From Prevotella sp. (GTDB taxonomy: Bacteria > Bacteroidota > Bacteroidia > Bacteroidales > Bacteroidaceae), in contig JAGPKZ010000006.1 in the NCBI GenBank assembly GCA_018053665.1, forward strand, positions 1 through 56,195: a stretch of 56,195 bases of DNA. The letters are read 5' to 3'. Each line of letters starts with the position of its first letter. Position 1 is the stretch's first letter. A program made the position numbers and the translations under genes. Shown piece after piece: positions 44,855 to 54,359 of the stretch. Below the pieces are notes generated by a model, which was not told where the DNA came from, made no database searches, and worked only from the letters and a program-made list of their open reading frames with translations.

Positions 44855-46238
44855 ATATTATATCAGCCATTTGGGCTGCACCTTTGGCATTCGGATGTAT
44901 TCCGTCTGCCTGTACTAGGCCTCCATACTTTGAGAATTCAGTATGGAGGTCTATTATTTTGCATTTCTTTTTCTTAGCAACTCTTTTTATAATTGGAATA
45001 ATTCCATTCACTATAACAGAGTCATTTATGTTCCATGTTCCTTTAAAAGCCGGGATTGGAGTTGCTAAATATATCTGAGGCTTTGCAGAAAGTGATTTCA
45101 ACGTATCTACCATAGCTTCCAAATCCTTTTGGTATGTAGAATTATACTGCCAATTCTCTGGTTTACTGTCATTTGTGCCAAGCTTCACAATCACAATATT
45201 TGGATTAAAAGCCTTAGCATCACGCCATGCAAGTTCTTTAACATAAGGCAAATCTCCCTTACTCATCAAAGTGCGTGCACTCACTCCATAATTCTTAACA
45301 TTATATTTATCACCAAGTTTATCTTGCAACACTGCCGGATATCCCTTTTCGTCAGCCATATCAATTCCGAAACCATCAGTTATGCTGTTTCCGATACAGG
45401 CCACTCTTATGGCATCTTTTGAGGGAGACTTGTGATTATCTAACCATGTAGAAAGGTCATTGAGCAATTGCCCATGATAAGCAAAATCTTTTTTGAATCC
45501 GAATCCGTGTCCACCAGTAGGATAAACGTGAAGTGAACATTTATTACCGTTTTTGCGCATAGCTGCATAATAAGCGATACCATTTGTCAACGGTGGAACT
45601 CCTCCGTCATCATTAGCCAGGAATATCACAGCCTCTGGAGTTAGATGATTGCGTACCTGTCTATCTGTTGAAAACTCATTTACCAGTTCTTTATCATTCA
45701 CACTATTACCCAAGAAATTATCACACGAACCTACATGTGATTTACTTTTATCCATAGAAATTACAGGATAAAACAAGATACTGAAATCTGGACGTGCGAA
45801 AAAATCAGCCTTTGTTGAAATAACTGATGCAAGATGACCACCTGCTGAAGAGCCCATAATACCTACATCATAAGGGTTTATCTGCCAGTTGTTAGCACTG
45901 TCCCTTACTGTTTTCATTGATTTTACAGCATCAGATATAGGAATATTCCTATCCCCTTTTGGCATTCTGTATTTCAATACGAAAAAAGCGATTCCTTTAT
46001 TATTGAAAAAATCCGCCCAATCATGCCCTTCGTTGTCTATCGCTAGATGAGTGTATCCTCCACCTGGCAAACAAACTACAGCCCTTCCAGAAGGTTTAGC
46101 AGGAAGATAAGCTGTAAGCGTAGATTCACCGTCTGCAGATATTTTCAACACAAAACTGCGAGTCGTATTCTGAGCATTACAAAGCACAAAACACAACAAA
46201 AATGATAATGTAAATAGTATTTTTTTGATTGTTTCCAT
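44805..46238 (-). CDS. Two-domain secreted esterase: alpha/beta-hydrolase plus SGNH hydrolase
   Basis: The 477-residue protein has a signal peptide (cleavage near FVLCNAQ, about 23). Residues 35-265 form an acetyl-xylan-esterase-like alpha/beta hydrolase (oxyanion CLPGGGYTHLA, nucleophile GSSAGGH near 128-134, GGHGFGF near 240). Residues 272-465 form an SGNH/GDSL esterase (GNSITDG near 281-287, KLGTNDSKP near 350, DGIHPNAKG near 439). It probably deacetylates plant polysaccharide. The -7 box TATCTTTG (46243-46250) ends 4 nt before the ATG. Confidence 0.9.
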   Translation of the reverse strand: METIKKILFTLSFLLCFVLCNAQNTTRSFVLKISADGESTLTAYLPAKPSGRAVVCLPGGGYTHLAIDNEGHDWADFFNNKGIAFFVLKYRMPKGDRNIPISDAVKSMKTVRDSANNWQINPYDVGIMGSSAGGHLASVISTKADFFARPDFSILFYPVISMDKSKSHVGSCDNFLGNSVNDKELVNEFSTDRQVRNHLTPEAVIFLANDDGGVPPLTNGIAYYAAMRKNGNKCSLHVYPTGGHGFGFKKDFAYHGQLLNDLSTWLDNHKSPSKDAIRVACIGNSITDGFGIDMADEKGYPAVLQDKLGDKYNVKNYGVSARTLMSKGDLPYVKELAWRDAKAFNPNIVIVKLGTNDSKPENWQYNSTYQKDLEAMVDTLKSLSAKPQIYLATPIPAFKGTWNINDSVIVNGIIPIIKRVAKKKKCKIIDLHTEFSKYGGLVQADGIHPNAKGAAQMADIIFNSLSCESQRKTVCGK

Positions 46239-46242
46239 AGCG

Positions 46243-46311
46243 CAAAGATAATGATTTTTATTAAAATAAACATAAGTAATTGTAATTTATAAATTAATTT
46301 CTTTATCTTTG
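46243..46311. promoter_or_regulatory. Divergent -7 boxes esterase / sppA
   Basis: The minus strand carries TATCTTTG (46243-46250) for the esterase, and the plus strand carries TATCTTTG (46304-46311) for sppA. The esterase ATG begins only 4 nt past its box; the sppA leader is about 45 nt. Confidence 0.5.
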
Positions 46312-46357
46312 CACATATTATATATGATAACTAATTTAAACTGGAAAAATAAAACGT

Positions 46358-48124
46358 ATGAAAGATTTCTTTAAAAACGTCTTTGCCACTATGCTAGGCA
46401 TGTTCCTCTTTGGAATTGTAATGTCTTTATTTGGTATATTATGTATTATTGGTATAGCTGTTTCTTCTTCTACCACGAATGACATTAAAGACAATTCAGT
46501 TTTAGTCATAAAACTTGATGGTCAGATGACTGAACAATCTGAAGAAAACGTAATGAATAATATAAATGGTATATCTGGACTGAGTTTTGAGAACACAGTA
46601 AAAGCTATACGTGAGGCTAAAGACAATAAAAATATCAAGGGTATATATATCGAGGCAGGGCAACTAGGTGCTGATTTAGCGCAGGCTCAAGAAATACAAA
46701 ATACGTTACTTGATTTCAAGAAATCCGGAAAATGGATTGTTGCCTATGGAGAACAATTCAGTACATTGAGTTATTATATATCTTCTGCTGCTGATAAAGT
46801 TTATATGAACAAAGAGGGCATGGTAAACTGGATTGGTATCGGTGGTGAGAAGGTCTATTACAAGAATCTTTTGGCTAAATTCGGAATTAAATTTGTCACT
46901 ACAAAAGTTGGCAAATACAAGAGCGCTGTCGAGACTCTTACTGCAGACAACATGAGCGATGCCGACCGCGAACAGACTGAAAGATATATCAATGGATGGT
47001 GGAGCACTATTCTAAATACAGTTTCAAAAAACAGAAACATAAACAAAGACTCCCTTAATGCTTATGCCGACAGAGCTATTATGCTTGAAGACGCAGAAAA
47101 CATTGTAAAATACAAGATGGTTGATGGCCTTATGTATAACGATGAGGTGAAATCAAAAATCAAGAAGATGCTATCTATTGACCAAGACGAGACTGTCAAT
47201 CAGGTCAGCGTAGATGATATGGCTGGAAGCGATGATACTGCAACAGGTAAACATATTGCAGTATATTATGCTTATGGTGACATCGTTGACGAGGCTTCAC
47301 CACAAAGCGTTTTCAGTAACGGACATCAGATTGTAGGTAAAGATATGTGCAAGGATTTGGAAGACCTTGCAAAGGATGATAATGTAGAGGCTGTTGTGAT
47401 ACGTATCAATTCAGGAGGTGGCTCTGCTTATGCTTCTGAACAGATATGGCATCAGATTGCTGAACTCAAGAAAGTTAAACCGGTAGTAGTTTCTATGAGC
47501 GGAGCAGCTGCATCTGGAGGATATTATATCAGCAGCGATGCAAATTGGATTGTAGCTGATCCTTCAACTATTACAGGTAGCATCGGTATCTTCGGTATGT
47601 TTGAAGATATGAGTGAATTATACACTAAGAAACTTGGAATAAACTATGCAGAAGTAAAGACTAACCGCAATTCCGTTTTTGGAGCAAGTGGTCATCCGTT
47701 CACACCAGAGCAGATGGGACTATTACAGAATAACGTAAATCATGGTTATATGATTTTCAAGAAACGTGTTGCCGAAGGCAGACACATGACTTTAGACCAA
47801 GTCGAAAAGATTGCACAAGGCCGAGTTTGGCTTGGAGAAGATGCTGTAAAGATTAAACTTGTTGACGAGTTAGGCGGACTTGACAAGGCTGTTGCAAAAG
47901 CTGCCAAACTAGCAAAGGATAATGATTATAAGACATGTTCTTATCCTGCACCGAAAAGTATTTTTGAACAAATATTAAATACAGAACAAAACGATTATAA
48001 TAATCTAGACGAACATTTGCAGATGTTGCTTGGCGAATATTATGAGCCTTTTAAAATCGTTAGCGATTTTGAAAAAATGGACAAAGTTCAAGCACGTATG
48101 CCATATATCATAAAGATTAAATAA
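46358..48124 (+). CDS. sppA: Signal peptide peptidase SppA (67K type)
   Basis: The 588-residue protease has an N-terminal membrane anchor (about 13-36) and two tandem S49 domains. The general-base Lys is expected in VTTKVGKYKSAVE near 186-191 of the first, and the nucleophile Ser in SGAAASGGYYISSDA near 380-394 of the second. It degrades leftover signal peptides at the inner membrane. It is the first gene of a run with lpxK, punA and thiL. Confidence 0.95.
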   Translation: MKDFFKNVFATMLGMFLFGIVMSLFGILCIIGIAVSSSTTNDIKDNSVLVIKLDGQMTEQSEENVMNNINGISGLSFENTVKAIREAKDNKNIKGIYIEAGQLGADLAQAQEIQNTLLDFKKSGKWIVAYGEQFSTLSYYISSAADKVYMNKEGMVNWIGIGGEKVYYKNLLAKFGIKFVTTKVGKYKSAVETLTADNMSDADREQTERYINGWWSTILNTVSKNRNINKDSLNAYADRAIMLEDAENIVKYKMVDGLMYNDEVKSKIKKMLSIDQDETVNQVSVDDMAGSDDTATGKHIAVYYAYGDIVDEASPQSVFSNGHQIVGKDMCKDLEDLAKDDNVEAVVIRINSGGGSAYASEQIWHQIAELKKVKPVVVSMSGAAASGGYYISSDANWIVADPSTITGSIGIFGMFEDMSELYTKKLGINYAEVKTNRNSVFGASGHPFTPEQMGLLQNNVNHGYMIFKKRVAEGRHMTLDQVEKIAQGRVWLGEDAVKIKLVDELGGLDKAVAKAAKLAKDNDYKTCSYPAPKSIFEQILNTEQNDYNNLDEHLQMLLGEYYEPFKIVSDFEKMDKVQARMPYIIKIK

Positions 48125-48129
48125 GGATT

Positions 48130-49305
48130 ATGAGAACCGAAGGAGATTTTATTCACATCAACAATTGGTTGTTGCCACTTAGTTGGCTCTATGGAATAGG
48201 AGTCGGCTTTCGCAATAAACTATTTGAATGTGGAGTGCTAAAACAACACTCCTATGATATACCGATAATTTCGGTTGGCAATATCACGGTTGGAGGATCT
48301 GGGAAGACTCCTCATGTGGAATATCTTATAAGACTTCTGCAAGATAATGCCAAAGTTGCCGTACTTTCACGTGGCTACAAAAGAAAGACACATGGATACA
48401 TATTGGCTGACGAAAACAGTACAATGAAAGATATTGGCGATGAACCATTCCAGATGAAAAAGAAATTTTCTGGCATAAATGTTGCAGTTGATCACAAAAG
48501 AACAAGAGGCATTGAAAATATCATCCATGATCATAAAGATACTGGTGTGATATTACTTGATGACGCATTTCAGCACAGATATGTTAAACCTGGTATAAAC
48601 ATACTTCTAGTAGACTATCATCGACTCATTATCTATGACAAACTGCTACCTGCTGGAAGACTTCGTGAACCATTATCTGGAAAGAACCGTGCCGACATAG
48701 TTATTATCACTAAGTGTCCAAAAGACTTAAAACCGATGGAATTCAGAGTCCTGACAAAATCAATGGACCTGTATCCATATCAAAGTCTTTTCTTCTCAAC
48801 AATTGACTATGATACGCTGTATCCATTATTCAATAAGGATGGAAATAAAATCACGAAGCAACAGTTAAAACAAACTAATGTTCTGCTTGTTTCAGGGATA
48901 GCATCACCAAAGCAGATCATTGTTGACATGAAACAACATGTCGCAAGCATGACTCCTTTGACTTTTGCCGACCACCATCAGTTCTCGGAAAAAGACGCAG
49001 AAAGAATAAATGAATCTTTTGCAAATCTCAAGGGAAACAAGATTATTATTACAACGGAAAAAGATGCAACCAGACTTGAAGATATCAATGGAATTGATGA
49101 TGAAGTGAAAAGTCATATTTATGTTCTACCTATCAAAGTAAGGTTCATGCTTGACCAAGAAAATGTTTTTAATGATAAAATCATAGACTATGTACGAAAA
49201 AATTCAAGAAACAGCATCCTGGCTAAAGGAAAGGATGACAACAAGTCCAAAGACTGCAATAATTCTGGGAACGGGCCTGGGACAATTAGCTTCAGAAATA
49301 ACTGA
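48130..49305 (+). CDS. lpxK: Tetraacyldisaccharide 4'-kinase
   Basis: The 391-residue lipid A kinase has the P-loop VGNITVGGSGKTPHVEYL near 49-66, SRGYKRKT near 81-88, and LLDDAFQHRYV near 140-150. It adds the 4'-phosphate to the lipid A precursor at the inner membrane. The start is 5 nt after sppA. The last 38 codons overlap the next gene (49190-49305) in another frame, giving a Lys/Asn-rich tail (GKDDNKSKDCNNSG) beyond the usual kinase end. Confidence 0.94.
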   Translation: MRTEGDFIHINNWLLPLSWLYGIGVGFRNKLFECGVLKQHSYDIPIISVGNITVGGSGKTPHVEYLIRLLQDNAKVAVLSRGYKRKTHGYILADENSTMKDIGDEPFQMKKKFSGINVAVDHKRTRGIENIIHDHKDTGVILLDDAFQHRYVKPGINILLVDYHRLIIYDKLLPAGRLREPLSGKNRADIVIITKCPKDLKPMEFRVLTKSMDLYPYQSLFFSTIDYDTLYPLFNKDGNKITKQQLKQTNVLLVSGIASPKQIIVDMKQHVASMTPLTFADHHQFSEKDAERINESFANLKGNKIIITTEKDATRLEDINGIDDEVKSHIYVLPIKVRFMLDQENVFNDKIIDYVRKNSRNSILAKGKDDNKSKDCNNSGNGPGTISFRNN

Positions 49306-49999
49306 TAGTTACGAATTCCCTTATAGTGAGATACCTAATTTCCCTGTTTCAACTGTTGAGGGCCACGCTGGAAAACTGATATTCGGCAAACTTGGTGGCA
49401 AAGACATCATGGCTATGGAAGGACGTTTCCATTTCTATGAAGGCTACAACATGAAGGATGTTACTTTCCCAGAGCGTGTAATGTATGAATTGGGCATTGA
49501 TACTCTTTTCGTTAGCAACGCTTCTGGCGGTATGAATCCAGATTTCAAGATTGGTGACCTCATGGTTATCAACGACCATATCAACTTTTTTCCAGAGCAT
49601 CCTCTTCACGGAAAGAACTTCCCTACTGGCCCACGCTTCCCTGATATGCACGAGGCTTACGACCATACACTTATTGAATTAGCAAATGAGATTGCTAAGG
49701 AGAAAGGCATTCGCCTTATGCATGGTGTTTACATGGGAGTACAAGGTCCTACTTTCGAGACTCCTGCAGAATACAGAATGTATCATCTGCTCGGTGCAGA
49801 TGCTGTAGGTATGAGTACTGTTCCTGAAGTTATCGTTGCGCATCACTGTGGCATAAAGGTATTTGGTATCAGTATCATCACAGACCTTGGAGGCTTCGAC
49901 GTTCCTGTTGAAGTAAGTCACGAGGAAGTTCAGAAGGCTGCAAATGCTGCACAACCAAAGATGACGGAGATTATGCGTGAGATGATCCGCCGCTCATAA
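49190..49999 (+). CDS. punA: Purine nucleoside phosphorylase I
   Basis: The 269-residue protein has the phosphate-binding GTGLGQLA near 27-34, STVEGHAGKL near 52-61, EGRFHFYEGY near 74-83, VSNASGGMNPDF near 106-117, GPTFETPAEYRM near 181-192, and GADAVGMSTVPEVIVAHHCG near 197-216. This is the trimeric PNP (inosine/guanosine) type. The ATG at 49190 gives the family's normal N-terminal helix (IQETASWLKER) and a 116-nt overlap with lpxK. The ATG at 49235 would cut this helix. Confidence 0.95.
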   Translation: MYEKIQETASWLKERMTTSPKTAIILGTGLGQLASEITDSYEFPYSEIPNFPVSTVEGHAGKLIFGKLGGKDIMAMEGRFHFYEGYNMKDVTFPERVMYELGIDTLFVSNASGGMNPDFKIGDLMVINDHINFFPEHPLHGKNFPTGPRFPDMHEAYDHTLIELANEIAKEKGIRLMHGVYMGVQGPTFETPAEYRMYHLLGADAVGMSTVPEVIVAHHCGIKVFGISIITDLGGFDVPVEVSHEEVQKAANAAQPKMTEIMREMIRRS

Positions 50000-50035
50000 C
50001 ACTACAAGTATATTATTATTGAATAAGAATATTAA

Positions 50036-51154
50036 ATGACTGAGATTTCTAAACTTGGAGAGTTCGGACTTATTCACCGACTCACAAAAGATATAGAATT
50101 AAAGAATACAAGTACAAAGTATGGCGTAGGTGATGACTGCGCCGTACTTCATTATCCCAATAAGAAAGTTCTTGTCACTAGTGACATGTTAATGGAGGGC
50201 ATACATTTCGATCTAACTTATATCGACATGCGCACTCTTGGCTATAAGTCTGCTATGGTAAACATCAGCGACATATTCGCCATGAACGGAACACCGAATC
50301 AGATTTTGGTGAGCATTGCTCTTGGAAAAAGATTTAAGGTAGAAGACCTTGACGAATTCTATGCTGGACTGCGTGAAGCATGTGCCAAATGGAATATAGA
50401 TGTTGTCGGTGGTGACACCACTTCATCAAAGACTGGTCTTGCGATTAGTATCACTTGTATCGGTGAAGCTACTGATGAGGATATCGTATATAGAAACAGA
50501 GCTAACGAGACTGACCTGATTTGCGTTTCTGGTGATCTCGGTGCATCATACATGGGTCTGCAAATTCTCGAAAGAGAAAAAGCAGTATACTATTCACAAA
50601 TTGAAGAATATAATAAAAAGGTACGCGAAGCTCAAGCAGCCAACGATGAGGCGAAACTTGCCGCTCTAAGAACACAGAGACAAAACGTGGAAGACTTCCA
50701 ACCTGATTTTGCAGGAAAAGAATATCTTCTTGACAGACAACTTAAGCCTGAAGCACGTGGCGACATTATTGAGGAATTGCGCAAAGCTAATATAAAGCCA
50801 ACAGCAATGATTGACATTTCTGATGGACTTAGCAGCGAACTTCTGCATATCTGTAATCAAAGTCATTGCGGTTGCCGTGTATATGAAAAAGAAATACCTA
50901 TTGACTATCAAACTGCGGTTGCAGCCGAACAGTTCAATATGAATCTCACTACATGCGCATTAAATGGCGGTGAAGATTACGAACTACTATTCACTGTTCC
51001 TATCGGAGACCACGATAAGATTACCAATATTAAAGGGATACATCAGATAGGCTACATCACAAAAGAAAGTCTTGGATGTATGCTTGCTACTCGCGATGAC
51101 AATGAATTCGAGTTACAGGCACAGGGGTGGAATCCTATCCGCGATGAGAAATAG
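50036..51154 (+). CDS. thiL: Thiamine-monophosphate kinase
   Basis: The 372-residue enzyme has the N-terminal FGLIHRLTKD, GVGDDCAVL near 26-34, DMLMEGIHFD near 50-59, and VGGDTTSSKTGLAISITCIGEA near 122-143. AMIDISDGLSSELLHIC lies near 257-273, and ALNGGEDYELLF near 310-321. It makes thiamine diphosphate from the monophosphate. Relative to typical ThiL (about 320-345) it has a charged helical insertion near 183-215 (Glu/Ala/Gln-rich, EEYNKKVREAQAANDEAKLA). Confidence 0.95.
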   Translation: MTEISKLGEFGLIHRLTKDIELKNTSTKYGVGDDCAVLHYPNKKVLVTSDMLMEGIHFDLTYIDMRTLGYKSAMVNISDIFAMNGTPNQILVSIALGKRFKVEDLDEFYAGLREACAKWNIDVVGGDTTSSKTGLAISITCIGEATDEDIVYRNRANETDLICVSGDLGASYMGLQILEREKAVYYSQIEEYNKKVREAQAANDEAKLAALRTQRQNVEDFQPDFAGKEYLLDRQLKPEARGDIIEELRKANIKPTAMIDISDGLSSELLHICNQSHCGCRVYEKEIPIDYQTAVAAEQFNMNLTTCALNGGEDYELLFTVPIGDHDKITNIKGIHQIGYITKESLGCMLATRDDNEFELQAQGWNPIRDEK

Positions 51155-51364
51155 AATTAAATTGAGAACTTGATTTAACGACATATACTTAGTAACGTTA
51201 TTACGTAAACATATTATATAAATAAGTCTACGTTTTAACGTTATTATGTTTCCTAACATTACTTGTAATCCAGTGAAAATATTGATTAAGCTCCATAGAT
51301 GTTAATAAATACTAATCATAGGAATATTTCTATTTCTTGATTCTTTAATTTACAATTTAATTCA

Positions 51365-51372
51365 TACCTTTG
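51365..51372 (+). promoter_or_regulatory. -7 box of tRNA-Phe
   Basis: TACCTTTG lies 20 bp before the tRNA. The 238-bp gap after thiL (51155-51392) otherwise holds only AT-rich DNA with two copies of TAACGTTATTA (near 51193 and 51237). Confidence 0.5.
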
Positions 51373-51392
51373 CATCCGCAATAAAGCAACAA

Positions 51393-51465
51393 GGTGCCAT
51401 AGCTCAGTTGGTAGAGCAAAGGACTGAAAATCCTTGTGTCCCCGGTTCGATTCCTGGTGGTACCA
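51393..51465 (+). tRNA. tRNA-Phe (GAA anticodon)
   Basis: Acceptor arms GGTGCCA and TGGTACC, D arm GCTCAGTTGGTAGAGC, anticodon loop CTGAAAA (GAA), and T arm CCGGTTCGATTCCTGG. CCA is not encoded. Confidence 0.96.
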
Positions 51466-51470
51466 CAAAA

Positions 51471-51504
51471 AGCCCGATACATTATTTTGTATCGGGCTTT
51501 TTTG
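51471..51504 (+). terminator. Terminator of tRNA-Phe
   Basis: AGCCCGATAC (51471-51480) and GTATCGGGCT (51489-51498) form a 10-bp perfect stem with a T run after it. Confidence 0.92.
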
Positions 51505-51568
51505 TTGTCTGTTTGTTATTATCTCTTAAAAGATAATATCCTACAGTATAATAACATTTGTTTTATAC

Positions 51569-51576
51569 TATATTTG
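51569..51576 (+). promoter_or_regulatory. -7 box of the GH28 gene
   Basis: TATATTTG lies 40 bp before the ATG. A TTTG lies at 51557-51560, too close to be the -33 element. Confidence 0.4.
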
Positions 51577-51616
51577 CATTGTCATTCTGCAATAAACAAA
51601 CCTAATAAATAAACAA

Positions 51617-53020
51617 ATGAAAAAAAACATTTTATTCATTCTTTTACTTTTCACCAGTATGGCAACATTTGCTGGTAATGACTACGCAAAATACTATCAA
51701 GGATTACCGAAACCTATGCCTACCGTTGTCGCTCCTACAATTCCTGACAATAATGTTTCAATTATAGAATGTGGAGGCATTGGTGACGGAATAACAATGA
51801 ATACCATTGCATTCCAAAAAGCAATAAGTAAGTTAAGTAAACTTGGAGGAGGACACCTTAATGTCCCTGCTGGAATATATCTCACTGGTTTGATTTCACT
51901 AAAAGATAATATCGATCTGCATATAGAGCGTAATGCTATGATACTACTCTCTCCTGACAAGAAAGATCATTTCAAGACTGAAGACGGAGCCATTGACAAC
52001 AAACCCACTCCTGGTATCAACGCAAGCAATCGCAAGAACATATCAATAACTGGTGAAGGCACTATTGACGGTAATGGTAAATGGTGGAGAGCCGTTAAAC
52101 GTTCAAAGGTTAGCGATGCTGAATGGAATCAGTTTAAGTTGATGGGCGGAACTATCTCTTCTAATGGAGAACTATGGTATCCCTACAACTTAAAAAACTT
52201 CGACAATATTGCTAATTCAGCTGAAGCACAAGAGAATATGCGCACTCACCTTATTCGATTCACATCTTGCGAGAATGTACTCATTCAGGGTGTAACAATA
52301 CAGAACTCACCTAAATTCCATATCGTTCCACAAAGATGTAATAATGTGATTATAGACGGAGTAACAGTACGTTGTCCATGGAATGCACAGAATGGAGATG
52401 GTATAGACGTTGGCAACTGTAGCAACGTGCTTATCATCAACAATACCATAGATGCAGGCGATGACGGTATTTGTATGAAAGGTGGTGCAGGAAAGTCAGG
52501 ACTCGAATATGGTCCATGTGAGAACATTAATATTCAGGACAACAAAGTATATCATGCACATGGAGGATTTGTAATTGGTAGTGAATTCTCTGGCGGAATG
52601 AAAAATATCTTTGTCAACAACAATACTTTCAGCGGTACAGATACAGGACTTCGCTTCAAGAGTGCAATTGGACGTGGAGGAATCACCGAAAGCATTTATA
52701 TCAGCAACATCTATATGAGCGATATAAAAGACGACGCAATAATTTTTGAAACCACCTATTTTGATAATCACGTAGGTGCCAAAAAGCAAGGCATGGCAAC
52801 TGCTATGGATTTTGTCCCTAACTTTAAAGATATTCACATATCAAACGTTATATGCCGTGACGCAAGAAACGGAATAACAGCTCATGGTGAGAAGGGAATG
52901 ATTCACGACATCACGATTGCCAACTCTACAATATTCTACAGCAACAAGGCTAAAGATATTGACGCTGATTGTGACATCAAGCTTGACAACGTTAAACTTG
53001 TCACATATCCCGCACGCTAA
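51617..53020 (+). CDS. GH28 family polygalacturonase (secreted)
   Basis: The 467-residue protein has a signal peptide (cleavage after TFAG near 20) and a right-handed beta-helix. GH28 catalytic motifs are NGDGID near 259-264 (for NTDGID), GDDGI near 280-284, HGGFVIGS near 315-322 (for GHGxSIGS), and RFKS near 350 (for RIK). It hydrolyses pectic galacturonan in the periplasm or outside. No SusC/D pair lies next to it, so it is not in a classical polysaccharide-utilisation locus. It converges with the peptidase gene by a 4-bp overlap. Confidence 0.92.
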   Translation: MKKNILFILLLFTSMATFAGNDYAKYYQGLPKPMPTVVAPTIPDNNVSIIECGGIGDGITMNTIAFQKAISKLSKLGGGHLNVPAGIYLTGLISLKDNIDLHIERNAMILLSPDKKDHFKTEDGAIDNKPTPGINASNRKNISITGEGTIDGNGKWWRAVKRSKVSDAEWNQFKLMGGTISSNGELWYPYNLKNFDNIANSAEAQENMRTHLIRFTSCENVLIQGVTIQNSPKFHIVPQRCNNVIIDGVTVRCPWNAQNGDGIDVGNCSNVLIINNTIDAGDDGICMKGGAGKSGLEYGPCENINIQDNKVYHAHGGFVIGSEFSGGMKNIFVNNNTFSGTDTGLRFKSAIGRGGITESIYISNIYMSDIKDDAIIFETTYFDNHVGAKKQGMATAMDFVPNFKDIHISNVICRDARNGITAHGEKGMIHDITIANSTIFYSNKAKDIDADCDIKLDNVKLVTYPAR

Positions 53021-54264
53021 TCTTTATTCTTATTCACGAGTGCTTCGCAAAGACGTTTTTGTAGCACTCGTGCATCAAGCACTGACATTTCGCTGTCTAC
53101 AATAGAGAAAGCCAACAAGTGCCCATTTCCTCCTTTGCAATATCCAGCAAGCGAACTTATTCCATAAGGATGTGAAAGCGTTCCAGTCTTGCCATGTACA
53201 AGTCCGCGCAACTTAGGGCTATTCATCTCACCACGCAATGTACCGTCAACTCCTGATATAGATAGTTCACGCATCAACACTTTATAAATAGGTTTGTGAA
53301 TATATCCGTAACGCAATACAGCAACAAGCACTGCCGGAGAAAGATGATTATGAATGCACAATCCACATCCATCATGAACAACTATCGCCTTATTAGTCTG
53401 CTTTAGTTCTTCTTTCAGGAACTTCCTTAAATATTCCACACCCACAACCGCAGGAACACCCTTTGGATTGATGTGATGTCCGATAGTATATAGCAATGAT
53501 GTAGCTTGAGTGTTTGAACTATTCTTCCACATACGTCTTATCACTGGTTCTACTGGACGGCGGAAACGGAAAAGACACTTTGAGCCTTTTGGAACTCTAG
53601 CAAGCACCACCTGACTGTCTGCCAAATGAATTCCTTGCTTCAGCAAAGCAGCTTTCAATGCCTTCATTACTTTTGGAGAACCTTTATAAAACAAGCCATA
53701 TTTTGAGAACGACAAGTCCCAAGGATACCAATGCTGCTCACTCTTTACAGGATCTGTTAATATAAGGTCAACAACAAGTTTACCGTCAACTTTCTTAATA
53801 CCCTTTTTTTCCAACTGCTTTGTAAACATCGCCAAATCAGGTTCATTAAGTTGTGGATCCAATCCGCATTTGAAAGCAACATCTCCATGAAGAGTTCCGC
53901 CATCTATCTTTCCTCTCGTATAAAGAGACGTAGCATACATATAGTGAGTACCCAATAAATGAAGTCCAGCCACACCGCTAAGAAGTTTTAGACATGAAGC
54001 TACAGGCAATGTCTTGTTTTCTTCATATCCATAAACTGGCTTATCAGCTGTCAGGTCATAAACAGAGAAAGCAAAATTACCCTTAGTTCTTGGTTTTGAA
54101 GCAAATTCTTTCAATTTGCTACGCAAGTCCTTGTCTACAGATATATCCTTTCCTTGGACAGTATTTTCCTTTGCTTTTTTGTTATCACCACCCTTGCATC
54201 CTACAATAAGAGTCATTGCAAAAGCCAAAACTATATATTTATTGAACTTAATTATCGGTTTCAT
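53017..54264 (-). CDS. D-Ala-D-Ala carboxypeptidase/endopeptidase, PBP4-like (S13) lipoprotein
   Basis: The 415-residue protein has a lipobox LIVGC (Cys at about 23). Active-site motifs are SCLK in PVASCLKLLSG near 88-98, SSN in WKNSSNTQATSLL near 245-257, and KTG in LVHGKTGTLSHPYG near 355-368. It trims or cleaves peptidoglycan peptides in the periplasm. It is slightly shorter than E. coli PBP4 (about 477). A -7 box TAACTTTG lies at 54287-54294. The role is certain at family level; the symbol dacB is likely but not proven. Confidence 0.9.
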   Translation of the reverse strand: MKPIIKFNKYIVLAFAMTLIVGCKGGDNKKAKENTVQGKDISVDKDLRSKLKEFASKPRTKGNFAFSVYDLTADKPVYGYEENKTLPVASCLKLLSGVAGLHLLGTHYMYATSLYTRGKIDGGTLHGDVAFKCGLDPQLNEPDLAMFTKQLEKKGIKKVDGKLVVDLILTDPVKSEQHWYPWDLSFSKYGLFYKGSPKVMKALKAALLKQGIHLADSQVVLARVPKGSKCLFRFRRPVEPVIRRMWKNSSNTQATSLLYTIGHHINPKGVPAVVGVEYLRKFLKEELKQTNKAIVVHDGCGLCIHNHLSPAVLVAVLRYGYIHKPIYKVLMRELSISGVDGTLRGEMNSPKLRGLVHGKTGTLSHPYGISSLAGYCKGGNGHLLAFSIVDSEMSVLDARVLQKRLCEALVNKNKD

Positions 54265-54359
54265 TTTTCTTTTCTTTTATGACATGCAAAGTTAATCAAA
54301 TCTTTTCAAACAGGCATTTGCAACGCATGTAAAAATAGGACAAAATTGCAAAAAAATAG

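Noticed and set aside
49190..49305. Frameshift or sequencing error at the lpxK-punA junction
   Set aside because: Both frames give complete family-typical proteins across the junction, so an overlap is more likely than an error.
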